From NCBI GenBank assembly GCA_014649155.1, contig BMSM01000013.1, forward strand, positions 62,001 to 126,000: a stretch of DNA of 64,000 nucleotides. Reading direction: 5' to 3'. The position numbers were made by a program, and so were the translations under genes. Shown piece by piece: positions 52,154 through 60,490 of the stretch. Source of the stretch: Streptomyces griseoviridis (GTDB taxonomy: Bacteria; Actinomycetota; Actinomycetes; Streptomycetales; Streptomycetaceae). The notes beneath the pieces were generated by a model. That model was not told the DNA's origin, did no database searches, and saw nothing but the letters and a program-made list of their open reading frames with translations. Position 1 is the stretch's first letter; each line of letters begins with the position of its first letter.

Positions 52154-52668
52154 GCGCCGGTCGCGCGGCACAGCGCAGGAGCGTCCGCGGAACGGGCGGT
52201 TTCTTCAAGAGCCGCGCATGCGCGCGCCGGAACCGTGGCGCCCGCCCGTGCGCCATGCGCCACCGCGACGCCACCGGCCGCCAACGCGAGGCGAGCGCAT
52301 GGAGAGCGGGTACGTGACGCGGCAAGCGGCACTCGATCGACTGACCAGAGGCCACGAAGAGAAGCGAACCACGCCCCGCGCCCAGGCCGATCTCAAGCGG
52401 GAGATCGGCCAGCAGCGCTTCGGGCACCACACCTCCACGCGGCCGACCCGGCAGCGTCACCATGCCCCGGGGAGCGCGCGCCCGGACACGCACGTACTCA
52501 ACGGCCGGATCCTGACCCTCTCTCCGCATGGCACGGACCTTCGGTTTTACACACGGACAAGTGAAGCGGCCGAGGGCCGAGGCCGTTCGTCAGCGCGTCC
52601 GCAGGCAGCGGCCGAGGGATCAGGGGAGGCGGTGACGGCCGAGGGCCCGCACGACACTCCGGACGCGG
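52154..52668. other. Gene-free stretch with a hairpin
   Basis: GGCCGATCTC (52385-52394) and GAGATCGGCC (52401-52410) form a perfect 10-bp stem. A possible 137-codon ORF from ATG 52299 runs into the next gene but has no recognisable content and poor codon bias, so it is not called. The sequence turns visibly richer in A/T from here on. Confidence 0.45.
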
Positions 52669-53253
52669 TCATGGAACGGACCGGCCTTCCTTCATGCGCA
52701 GGATCAAGGTGATCGCGTCCTCCGAGCGGGTTCCGGGGGTCAGCACTTCCTGCAGGAGGAGGCCGCGAATCGCGGCAATGGTGGCGTCGGCCACATCGCG
52801 CGCTTCCTTCGCGCCGAGTCCCTCGCGTTCCGCGAGTGAGGCCAGCATCACGGTCAGGTCGCCGATCGAGTCCACGAACTCCCGGAAGTCCTCGGGCCCG
52901 TACGCGGCCAGTCCGACGACGTAGAAGAAGCCGCGGGCACGCGACAGCCGCTCCGGTCGGGTATAGGTGCGCCAGATCGCCACCACGAACTCGTCGAAGG
53001 TGCCCCGCTGGGCGGCCTCCAGGAGTGCCTCGTTGTCACGGGTCCGCTGCGCCGTGAGCAGGGCGGCCAGGACTCCCGAGAGGGACCCGAAGTGGTAGCG
53101 CAGCAGGGCGTGACTGGTCCCGATCCGGGCGGCGATCTCACGGAGGGACGTCTCCGGTGCGGGAAGGGCCTCACCGAAGGCGTCGAGAAGCCGCGCCAGG
53201 AGTCGCTCGCGCGCGCCGCCCCTGCGTTCCGAGGTTGACAACATCACTCCCAC
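52669..53253 (-). CDS. TetR-family transcriptional regulator
   Basis: 194 residues from GTG 53253; ATG 53244 is an alternative. HTH: SLREIAARIGTSHALLRYHFGSLSGVLAALL. The C-terminal part (ARGFFYVVGLAAYGPEDFREFVDSIGDLTVMLASLAEREG) is TetR-like. Divergent from the amidohydrolase-esterase operon (83 bases between), so it is probably its repressor. Confidence 0.9.
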   Translation of the reverse strand: MGVMLSTSERRGGARERLLARLLDAFGEALPAPETSLREIAARIGTSHALLRYHFGSLSGVLAALLTAQRTRDNEALLEAAQRGTFDEFVVAIWRTYTRPERLSRARGFFYVVGLAAYGPEDFREFVDSIGDLTVMLASLAEREGLGAKEARDVADATIAAIRGLLLQEVLTPGTRSEDAITLILRMKEGRSVP

Positions 53254-53336
53254 GGTTTATCCATTGGAAAAGAAGGATGCGGTTCGTGTTGCTTCACACA
53301 TGGTCGCAGTCAGCTCGCAACGGCGAAGGATCGACC

Positions 53337-54563
53337 ATGGGACCTGCTCATGTAGTCGGCGCGGCGGTCGTCGACGGCACGGGACGCGACCCCCGCAAGC
53401 TCGACATCAGTGTCGAGAAGGGCCGCATCACCCGACTCGGTGCCTCCAGCGCGCACGGCGAGCGTCTCGACGCCGGGGGGTTGACGATGACACCCGGCCT
53501 GATCGACGCTCACGTCCACCTGGGCCTGTCGAGTCCGATCCGGACGCACTTCTCGTTCGGGATGAGCGCTGCCGAGATCGCGGCGGACATCTTCGCCACG
53601 GCCGGCGCGGCGCTCGACGCCGGCTTCACCACCGTTCGCGACACCGGAGGGATCGACGGCGGTGTCGTCACCGCGATCGCGAGGGGCAAGGTCAGAGGGC
53701 CGCGTGTCCTGTCGTGTGGACCCGTTCAGTGCCAGATCGGCGGGCACGGCTACTACGGAGCCGAATGGGAACCCACCGAGCTGTGGAGCAGCCACCACAT
53801 CCCGGGCCTGTGCGCCCTGTCCATGATGGCGGGCAACGCGGACGAGCTTCGGCACAACGTCCGGGAGGCATTCCGCCGCGGAGCCTCCTTCCTGAAGCTC
53901 TGCGTGACCGGCGGAGTGGTGGGCGCGCATGACCGTCTGACCGACACCCAGTTCACCGTCGAAGAGATCACTGTCGCCGTTCAGGAAGCTGCGGCACGGA
54001 ACACCTATGTGACGGTTCACGCCCACAACAACGACGGCATACGCAATGCGGTCGAGGCCGGGGTGCGCTGCGTCGAGCACGGCACCAGCCTCGACGAGTC
54101 CACCGCGGCCCTGATGGCCGCTCGCGAGGTCGCCCTCGTGCCCACGTTCGCCGTCATCGAGCAACTGCTGCGCGACACCGCCGGGGCCGGCCTCGCCGAG
54201 TCGACCCGCGACCGGGTCGAGGGCGCACGCGAGCGGATGACGACGGCGCTCGCTGTCGCCAAGCACGCGGGAGTACGGGTGGGGCTGGGTTCCGATCTCA
54301 TCGGTCCGGCCCAGGAACGTCGCGGCGAAGAACTCAGCCTGCGCGCGGCCCTCGAGACGCCGATGGAAGCGCTCGTGGCGGCGACCCGGACCAACGCCGG
54401 CATCCTCGGTCTGTCCGGCCGGGTGGGTGTCATCGCCCCCGGAGCGCAGGCAGACCTCGTTCTCTGGAACGGCGATCCGCTCGAAGACCCGGAACTGTTC
54501 TCCGACCCCACCAACGCCGTCCTCGTCATCCAGGCCGGCCAGATCGTGAAGGACCTCAGATGA
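53337..54563 (+). CDS. Metal-dependent amidohydrolase (imidazolonepropionase/prolidase-like)
   Basis: 408 residues from ATG 53337 with GAAGGA upstream. Amidohydrolase landmarks: PGLIDAHVHLGL (HxH), LKLCVTGGVVGA with the likely carboxylated or metal-bridging Lys, VTVHAHNNDGIR and VRCVEHGTSLD (two His), and VGLGSDLIGPAQ (Asp). The N- and C-terminal beta sandwich includes GAQADLVLWNGDPLEDP. Members hydrolyse peptides, esters or amides such as X-Pro dipeptides or ochratoxin-like compounds. It is coupled to the esterase gene by an ATGA overlap. Confidence 0.9.
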   Translation: MGPAHVVGAAVVDGTGRDPRKLDISVEKGRITRLGASSAHGERLDAGGLTMTPGLIDAHVHLGLSSPIRTHFSFGMSAAEIAADIFATAGAALDAGFTTVRDTGGIDGGVVTAIARGKVRGPRVLSCGPVQCQIGGHGYYGAEWEPTELWSSHHIPGLCALSMMAGNADELRHNVREAFRRGASFLKLCVTGGVVGAHDRLTDTQFTVEEITVAVQEAAARNTYVTVHAHNNDGIRNAVEAGVRCVEHGTSLDESTAALMAAREVALVPTFAVIEQLLRDTAGAGLAESTRDRVEGARERMTTALAVAKHAGVRVGLGSDLIGPAQERRGEELSLRAALETPMEALVAATRTNAGILGLSGRVGVIAPGAQADLVLWNGDPLEDPELFSDPTNAVLVIQAGQIVKDLR

Positions 54564-55414
54564 GCACCATGTGGCAGGGATGCCTCGCCCACACCGACTA
54601 CTTCGAGATGCGCTCCAGCGGCGGACACGACTACGGCGTCTGGGTCACCACACCACCGAACTACGACCGCGCCACGGCGCAAGCACCTGTCGTGTACGTC
54701 CTCGACGGCAACTGGACCGTGGGCATGACTGCCCCGCTCATCATCACGCAACTGGACCCCATGCAGTCGATCCAGCCCTACGTCCAAGTCACGGTGGGCT
54801 ACGCGAGCGAGGAAGCGGAGCGCTGGGAACAACTGCGCAACCGCGACCTCGTGCCTCCGGGCGAACCCGTCGCGGAGGAGTACATCGATGCGGTGGAGAC
54901 GGCGGTCGAAACAGGCACGATGACTCGCGGACAGGCGGACGCCTACCTCACCGAGCTGAGCGACAGCCGCGCGGACATGTTCCTGAACTTCCTCACCGAC
55001 GACCTGCACCCGCGCATCGAGAGCGACTACGGCACAGCCCCGAGCGGCCACGGCCTCTTCGGCTACTCCTACGGCGGACTCTTCAGCCTCTACGCCTGGC
55101 TCACCAAGAGCACCTTCTTCGACAGCATCGGCGCAGGCAGCCCCGGCATCGTCACCGCAGACAGCCAGGTCTTCGCCCTTCTTCAGGCCATGGGCGACAC
55201 CCTGCCCGCCACCAAGCTCCATGTGACCTTCAACGACCGGGAGATCCTCGGAGACATGGCGGTCTACCAGAACCTCGCGAAGAACGCGGCCACGTTCCTT
55301 CACCACCTCACCTCACGCAACGGAGCCGTCACCAGCGCACTCATGCACGAGACCCACGTGACCGGATTGCAGGCATCGTTCCTCAGCTACCTCAGGACCT
55401 GCCGCGCCCGGTAG
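54560..55414 (+). CDS. Alpha/beta-hydrolase, esterase (putative-esterase/IroE-like)
   Basis: 284 residues starting in the ATGA overlap. It has YGVWVTTPPNY and PVVYVLDGNW at the start, the nucleophile elbow GLFGYSYGGLFSLYAWL and a late His in LMHETHVTGLQASF. There is no signal peptide. The fold is that of esterase D/enterochelin esterase-like enzymes, cytosolic here. Together with the amidohydrolase and the divergent TetR it looks like an inducible module for breaking down an external ester/amide compound. Confidence 0.87.
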   Translation: MSTMWQGCLAHTDYFEMRSSGGHDYGVWVTTPPNYDRATAQAPVVYVLDGNWTVGMTAPLIITQLDPMQSIQPYVQVTVGYASEEAERWEQLRNRDLVPPGEPVAEEYIDAVETAVETGTMTRGQADAYLTELSDSRADMFLNFLTDDLHPRIESDYGTAPSGHGLFGYSYGGLFSLYAWLTKSTFFDSIGAGSPGIVTADSQVFALLQAMGDTLPATKLHVTFNDREILGDMAVYQNLAKNAATFLHHLTSRNGAVTSALMHETHVTGLQASFLSYLRTCRAR

Positions 55415-55745
55415 ACCTGGACACCGCGGCGCTGCCCGACCGCCGTCCTGGTCGGCGGTGCTCCTGACCCGCACCGCCGCCCCGATCGCCCGGCACCACC
55501 CGCCGAACCCGACCGGTAGGCGTGCCGGGCCCGAACCGGTCGAGCCGGGAAGCGCGGCCCCCGCAGGGAGGAACGGAACGGGGCACGCACATCGTCCACG
55601 AACCGACTGCCCGGCAGCGCGGGCACCATCGGCCGTCGTGTGCGTCAAGGGCACCGCCGAGGTCCGGACCGTGGTTCGTGCGTGCCTGGAGCAAGGCGCC
55701 CCGTTGGTCGCACGCGGCGCGGTATCCGGATTTCCGGGGGCGCCC

Positions 55746-56045
55746 ATGCCGTCGAAGGAGGCGTGATCCTCGCGCTGGACGGCATGGATCGGGTGCTGGC
55801 AGTCATGGAACACCGCTTCACCAGCGAGGCCGAGTGGTGATCGCGTCTGCCTGCCGACGCCGACGGGCGTGACATCCTGCGGGCCATGGTGGCCGCCGCC
55901 ATCTCGCCGAGCCCGGCCTCATCAGACTGTTCGTCCTTACCTCCGCCGAGGCTGCGGACCCCACCAGCGCCGCGCACACCCTCTTCGCCGAGCGTTACCA
56001 GCGCGCTGCCGACGAGTTGGCCCAGACTGCCCTTTCGGTGCGCTG
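55746..56045 (+). pseudogene. TetR-family regulator, decayed by frameshifts and a stop
   Basis: Pieces in order: PSKEA (end of HTH) at 55746, ILALDGMDRVLAVMEHRF (another frame), a stop after TSEAEW, LPADADGRDILRAMVAAA, then in a third frame AEPGLIRLFVLTSAEAADPT and AHTLFAERYQRAADELAQT. The last part is the typical C-terminal domain (EPGLxRLFxxLSAEA...AHxxFxxRYxxxRxEL) of one TetR branch. The DNA-binding part is missing. The gap before it (55415-55745) has only a short stem (ACCGCCG/CGGCGGT) after the esterase stop. Confidence 0.65.
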
Positions 56046-56239
56046 CCCGCTGATCGGGGGAAACTCCGCGCGTCGCCGTGCCGGTTGTGCCACGGACTGT
56101 GATCTTTGGTCGGGTCCCCCGCTTCTGGTGGCTGCTCCGGCGGCGTGGTCGTGCCCTGACACCTCGCCGTCGCCCGTCCTGGATACGGGTCCGCGCTTGC
56201 GGGCTGCGGTGCCCTGTCCGCGATGCTGAAGGAGCTGTG

Positions 56240-57916
56240 ATGCCCGACACCACCGACCGACGCGCCACCGTTGTGGTGGCAGACGCAGACCGCTGGTCGG
56301 CACAGGACTTGGCCGAACGGATCGAGCGCTATTTCGCCGGTGCCTACGAGGTGCTGAGCGCGGCTACACGCGCTGAAGCCGAGCGGGTACTGGAGGGCGC
56401 TGCGTCGGCTGGACGGCGTGTCGCGGCCGTGCTGGCGGCGGAGGACCTGTCCGACGGGTCGGGCTTGGACCTGCTGCGGGAGACCGGCGCGGTTCCGCCG
56501 GCCGGGCGCCTGCTGTTGTCCGACCGCGGCGCCCGGGCCGGTGGTGAGGGCCGGGACGGCATGAAGGTGCTGCATGCCCGTCCGGAAGAGGACGACCTGT
56601 GGCCGCAGCTGGAGCGGATGCTCTACGACACGGCCCCCGAGGGTCAGCAGACGGTACTGGTCGTAGGCGACCGCCGTGAGGCCGCTGTGTACCGCGTGGT
56701 CCGATTCCTGCTGCTCAACCACGTAACGTTCGCCGTCCAGGACGGCCCCCCGGGGCAAACGGGGGTCATCGTGAGGATCGACGGGCGACAGATGCGGAAC
56801 CCGCCGCTGATCTCCCTGGCCGAGGCGCTGCACCTGACCAGGTACAGCGGCGGCACCGACTACGACGTGGTCGTGGTCGGCGGTGGGCCGGCGGGGCTGA
56901 CCGCGGCGATCAACCACGCCGGCCTGTTCGGCCACAAGGTGCTGATCCTCGAGAACGAGGCGCCCGGCGGCGCGGCCGGCACCGCCGTCAACGTCATCGA
57001 CAACCACTTCGGCTTCCCCGACGGCATCGCCGCCGGGGTGCTGGCCCAGCGAGGACTTCGCCAGGCGCTGAACATGAAAGTGGAGTGGCTCCCCGCCTGC
57101 CAGGCCGAGAGTCTGTCGACGCTGGAGAACCGCGAGGCCGGCGACGGGCAGCCCCCGCTCAGACGACTGAAGGTGGCGGAGCGTCACGATGACGGCCGGT
57201 CGGTGGAACTGAGCGCTGCTGCCGTGGTGCTGGCCTGCGGAGTGACCGCACGCCGCCAGGGCGGGAAGCACGAGCGCGACTACGAGAGTCGCGGCGTCTA
57301 CTACATGGCCCTGCCCGCGGACGCCGGGCAGGTCTCCAAGGACGATTCGATCGTGGTCGTCGGTGCCGGCGACACCGCAGGTCGCGCCGCGCTCATGTTC
57401 GCGCAGAAGTCCACCAAGGTCACCCTGCTGGTCCGCGGCACCCTCAAAGACTCAACGATGCTGCAGCCACTGAAGGACCGAATCAAGAAATCCGGCATCG
57501 CGGTCCGCGAGAAGACCGAGATCGCCGAGTACGTGGGCGCGAAGGGGCGGCTCACCGACGTGCGGCTGCGGACGCCCAACAAGCCCCTGGAGACCCTGCC
57601 GGTGCGCGCGGTCTACGTGCTGATCGGCGCCGACCCGGACACCGAATGGCTGCAGAGGGCAAACGTCCAGTTGACCAAGGGGTACGTGGCCACGGGTACC
57701 GACGTCGGCCCGGAGGTGCCGTCGTACGCCACCAGCGTGCCGGGGGTCTTCGCCGTCGGAGACGTGCGGTACCGCGGGGTGCGTCGCATCGCCATGGCTG
57801 CGGGTGAAGGAGCGGCGGCCGCGCTGGCCGTCCACAACTACTTCCTCGGCCGTGCCCAACTACTGCAGATGGACGGCGACACGGCCAACGCGGCGCTGAG
57901 CGCCTACTACGCCTGA
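56240..57916 (+). CDS. Receiver-like domain fused to thioredoxin-reductase-type flavoprotein, no CxxC
   Basis: 558 residues from ATG 56240 with AAGGAG upstream. Residues 1-130 resemble a response-regulator receiver (VVVADADRWSAQDLAERI, VLAAEDLSDGSGLDLLRE). A small linker domain (TVLVVGDRREAAVYRVVRF) precedes the FAD site at 210-220 (VVVVGGGPAG), then GGAAGTAVNVIDNHFGFPDG, an NADPH site at 371-381 (VVVGAGDTAG) and FAVGDVRYRGVRRI. The redox CATC of thioredoxin reductases is replaced by YYMALPADAG, so it cannot reduce thioredoxin. Probably passes electrons from NADPH to another protein. Confidence 0.85.
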   Translation: MPDTTDRRATVVVADADRWSAQDLAERIERYFAGAYEVLSAATRAEAERVLEGAASAGRRVAAVLAAEDLSDGSGLDLLRETGAVPPAGRLLLSDRGARAGGEGRDGMKVLHARPEEDDLWPQLERMLYDTAPEGQQTVLVVGDRREAAVYRVVRFLLLNHVTFAVQDGPPGQTGVIVRIDGRQMRNPPLISLAEALHLTRYSGGTDYDVVVVGGGPAGLTAAINHAGLFGHKVLILENEAPGGAAGTAVNVIDNHFGFPDGIAAGVLAQRGLRQALNMKVEWLPACQAESLSTLENREAGDGQPPLRRLKVAERHDDGRSVELSAAAVVLACGVTARRQGGKHERDYESRGVYYMALPADAGQVSKDDSIVVVGAGDTAGRAALMFAQKSTKVTLLVRGTLKDSTMLQPLKDRIKKSGIAVREKTEIAEYVGAKGRLTDVRLRTPNKPLETLPVRAVYVLIGADPDTEWLQRANVQLTKGYVATGTDVGPEVPSYATSVPGVFAVGDVRYRGVRRIAMAAGEGAAAALAVHNYFLGRAQLLQMDGDTANAALSAYYA

Positions 57917-57945
57917 CCAGGCCCGGGACTCCCGTCGGACGCGGC

Positions 57946-58044
57946 ATGGCACGGCTGGAGTCCTGGCGGATCTTCCGCAGGTCACGCATCAGCCCCGAGC
58001 GTATGACCGTCAACGCCAAAGCCGCCCTCACCCTGGTGAGGTAA
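57946..58044 (+). pseudogene. C-terminal scrap of a transposase
   Basis: 32 codons: ARLESWRIFRRSRISPERMT then VNAKAALTLVR and a stop. The LxSWRIFRRSRxSPxRMTxxxKAxLTL pattern is what I recall as the C-terminus of an actinobacterial DDE (IS5-superfamily) transposase. Nothing upstream in the same frame continues it; the flavoprotein gene ends 30 bases before. Confidence 0.5.
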
Positions 58045-58182
58045 CGCCGAAAAGGCGCACTGATTACGCCCGAACGGTGGATTCACCGACAAGATCCTCA
58101 GTGCGGCAGAGCGCAATGGCCGCCTCTATGCAAGCCTCGTACTGAGGCCCTTCCCTCGATCCCTCGCGGATCAGCGAGCGGC

Positions 58183-58491
58183 GTCAGATCTGTCAATCGC
58201 AAAGCGGAGGGTGATCCTCGTATGCGACGTACACGGACGTTCCGACGACGCGGCGAGTGGCCGCGGTTGGCGGCGGGACCCGCTGGGATCACGGGAAGCC
58301 CTCAGCGGTTCATCGGTGGGCGCCGCGATGCTCGCTTGCCTTAGTTCTCCAGCTTGAACCCAAAGCCCGAGCTGGTTCTCTTTGCTGGTGGCAGGGGCGG
58401 CCTTCGGCAGTCATTCGATCACCGTCCGTTATCGCGGCTGGTCAGATCTGTCATGGGCCTGTTCTGCCCATAACCGGGGTGAGGTCACCCC
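58183..58491. repeat. 13-bp direct repeats and two palindromes upstream of the GMC gene
   Basis: GTCAGATCTGTCA occurs at 58183-58195 and 58441-58453, 258 bases apart, each with the palindrome CAGATCTG. Next come ATGGGC-N7-GCCCAT (58453-58471) and GGGGTGA-GG-TCACCCC (58476-58491), both perfect, ending 24 bases before the ATG. These look like operators. The rest of the 471-base gap (58045-58515) holds no recognisable gene. Confidence 0.55.
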
Positions 58492-58515
58492 CAGACGCGA
58501 CAAGGGGCATCAAAG

Positions 58516-60432
58516 ATGTCTTACGACGATACGGACCAGGTGATCTTCCCGGCCGGTGCCGCGACGCAGACCAGTGCCGCAGAGGCTGCGCAAGGCGAGT
58601 GGGATGCCGTGGTCGTCGGTGGTGGCATGGCAGGTTGCATCATCGCCGAGCAGTTGGGCCAGGCAGGCTACAAGGTGGTGATTCTCGAAGCCGGCCCAGG
58701 TAAAGACATGGACCTCGCGGAGTACGAGTCGTACCTGTCGCGGTTCTACGGCGCAGTCGTCAAGGACAACCAGTCTCCCTACCCGTTCAACCCGAATGCC
58801 CGGATGCCCAGGAGCACCGATACCATGCCGGTGAATCCGGGAACACCCCGGGACGACTTCTACCTCGTGCAGGAGGGAAAGTACTGCACGGATACCACCT
58901 TCACCCGGGTCCTCGGCGGCACCTCCATGCATTGGGAGGGGAAAGCGCTGCGCATGCTTCCCGAGGACTTCGACCTGCGGACCAAGTACGGCCAGGGCCT
59001 GAACTGGCCGCTCAGCTATGACGACCTGGAGCCCTATTACCGCAAGGCCGAGGCCGAACTGGGCGTAGCCGCCGAAGTCGAGGACCAGGCGTACCTGGGC
59101 ATGCATTTCCCGAAAGGATACGTGTTCCCGATGCACCGCATGCCGCTCTCCTATCTCGACCAGACGGTCGCCGGAGGCGTGGACGGCATGCGGGTCACCC
59201 TGGCGGACGACGAGTACACACTCCAGGTGCGGAGCTTTCCGCAGGCCCGTAACGGCGTGCCGAACGCCGCGTACGACGGCGGCAAGGGCTTCGTCCCGGT
59301 CGGCGCGGTCAGCACGAGCCAGGTGGAAGAGGGCGAGCGCTGTCAGGGCAACACCAACTGCGTCCCGATCTGCCCCGTGCAGGCCAAATACCACTCGGGA
59401 AAGACACTGGCCAAGGCGCTCGGCAGGGGCAACGTCAAGATCGTGACGCAAGCCGTCGCGTCCAAGGTCGAGATCGACGAGCATGACGAACACAAACGAG
59501 TGACCGGGATCACCGTCAAGAAGTACGAGTCGCTCCACTCCGAGAAGTACCAGACGTACACGGTGAAGGGCACCGTCTACATCCTCTGCGCGCACGCCAT
59601 CGAGAACGCCCGGCTCATGCTGGCCTCCGACATGCAGCGGATGAGCCGCAGCAAGCTGATCGGCCGCAACCTGATGGACCACGCGTACCTGCTGACCTGG
59701 GGCCTGCTGCCCAAACCGGCCGACACGATGCGAGGCACGACCTGCACGGGCGGGATCACCGACCTGCGCGGCGGGCGATTCCGCCGAACCCAGGCCGGAT
59801 TCGGCGTGGACATCCACAACGACGGCTGGGGGTGGGCGACCGGCTCGCCCTACACGGATCTGGTCGAACTCGTGGACAAGCGGGGCCTGCGCGGGCGGGA
59901 GTTGCGCAGGACGCTCGGGAACCAGATCTCCCGGCAGCTTCTGCTGGCTTTCATGATCGACCTGCTGCCCGACAGGAACAACACGGTCACCGTGGACGAC
60001 CGGTACAAGGATGCCCTCGGCAACTTGAAGCCGGTCGTGTCGCTCAAGATCCCGCCCTACACCATGCGGGGCGCCGCGCTCGCCCGCAAGCTCGCGACCG
60101 ACATCTTCGACAAGCTCGGCGCCGAGGACAGGACCACGTACGACAAGGACAGCTACAGCGCCGTCGAGCACGACGGCCAGTGGTACAACATCGTGGGCGG
60201 CAACCACCTGGCGGGCACTCACATCATGGGGACCGACCCGGCGAACTCCGTGGTCGACCACACCCAGCACTCGTGGGACCACGACAACCTCTACCTAGTC
60301 GGCCCCGGCAGCATGCCCTCGATCGGGACCTCCAACATCAGCCTGACCATGGCGGCGCTCGCCTTCCGCAGTGCGGCCCACATCGTCAAGCACCTGCGTG
60401 CCGCGAAAGCGCCGGCCACCGTCCGCAGCTAG
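58516..60432 (+). CDS. GMC-family FAD oxidoreductase (sugar/alcohol dehydrogenase large subunit type)
   Basis: 638 residues with AAGGGG before the ATG. FAD site at 30-40 (WDAVVVGGGMAG) and VVILEAGPG; TRVLGGTSMHWEGKALRM; a Cys pair region RCQGNTNCVPICPVQAKYHS; and the C-terminal GMC motif NHLAGTHIMGTDP (His) and SWDHDNLYLVGPGSMPSIGTSNISLTMAALAFR. It has no signal peptide, so it is cytosolic, unlike membrane sorbitol/gluconate dehydrogenases with which it shares a small-subunit neighbour. It oxidises a hydroxyl of a sugar, polyol or glycoside by inference. First gene of a four-gene row. Confidence 0.9.
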   Translation: MSYDDTDQVIFPAGAATQTSAAEAAQGEWDAVVVGGGMAGCIIAEQLGQAGYKVVILEAGPGKDMDLAEYESYLSRFYGAVVKDNQSPYPFNPNARMPRSTDTMPVNPGTPRDDFYLVQEGKYCTDTTFTRVLGGTSMHWEGKALRMLPEDFDLRTKYGQGLNWPLSYDDLEPYYRKAEAELGVAAEVEDQAYLGMHFPKGYVFPMHRMPLSYLDQTVAGGVDGMRVTLADDEYTLQVRSFPQARNGVPNAAYDGGKGFVPVGAVSTSQVEEGERCQGNTNCVPICPVQAKYHSGKTLAKALGRGNVKIVTQAVASKVEIDEHDEHKRVTGITVKKYESLHSEKYQTYTVKGTVYILCAHAIENARLMLASDMQRMSRSKLIGRNLMDHAYLLTWGLLPKPADTMRGTTCTGGITDLRGGRFRRTQAGFGVDIHNDGWGWATGSPYTDLVELVDKRGLRGRELRRTLGNQISRQLLLAFMIDLLPDRNNTVTVDDRYKDALGNLKPVVSLKIPPYTMRGAALARKLATDIFDKLGAEDRTTYDKDSYSAVEHDGQWYNIVGGNHLAGTHIMGTDPANSVVDHTQHSWDHDNLYLVGPGSMPSIGTSNISLTMAALAFRSAAHIVKHLRAAKAPATVRS

Positions 60433-60490
60433 ACGGCTTACAGACCGGCGGGTTGAACGCAACACCGCCCACCGCCCGCGATTGGGGAAC

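Noticed and set aside
52299..52712. Possible 137-residue protein before the TetR gene
   Set aside because: It overlaps the 3' end of tetR on the other strand, has no recognisable domain and lacks the codon bias of real neighbours.
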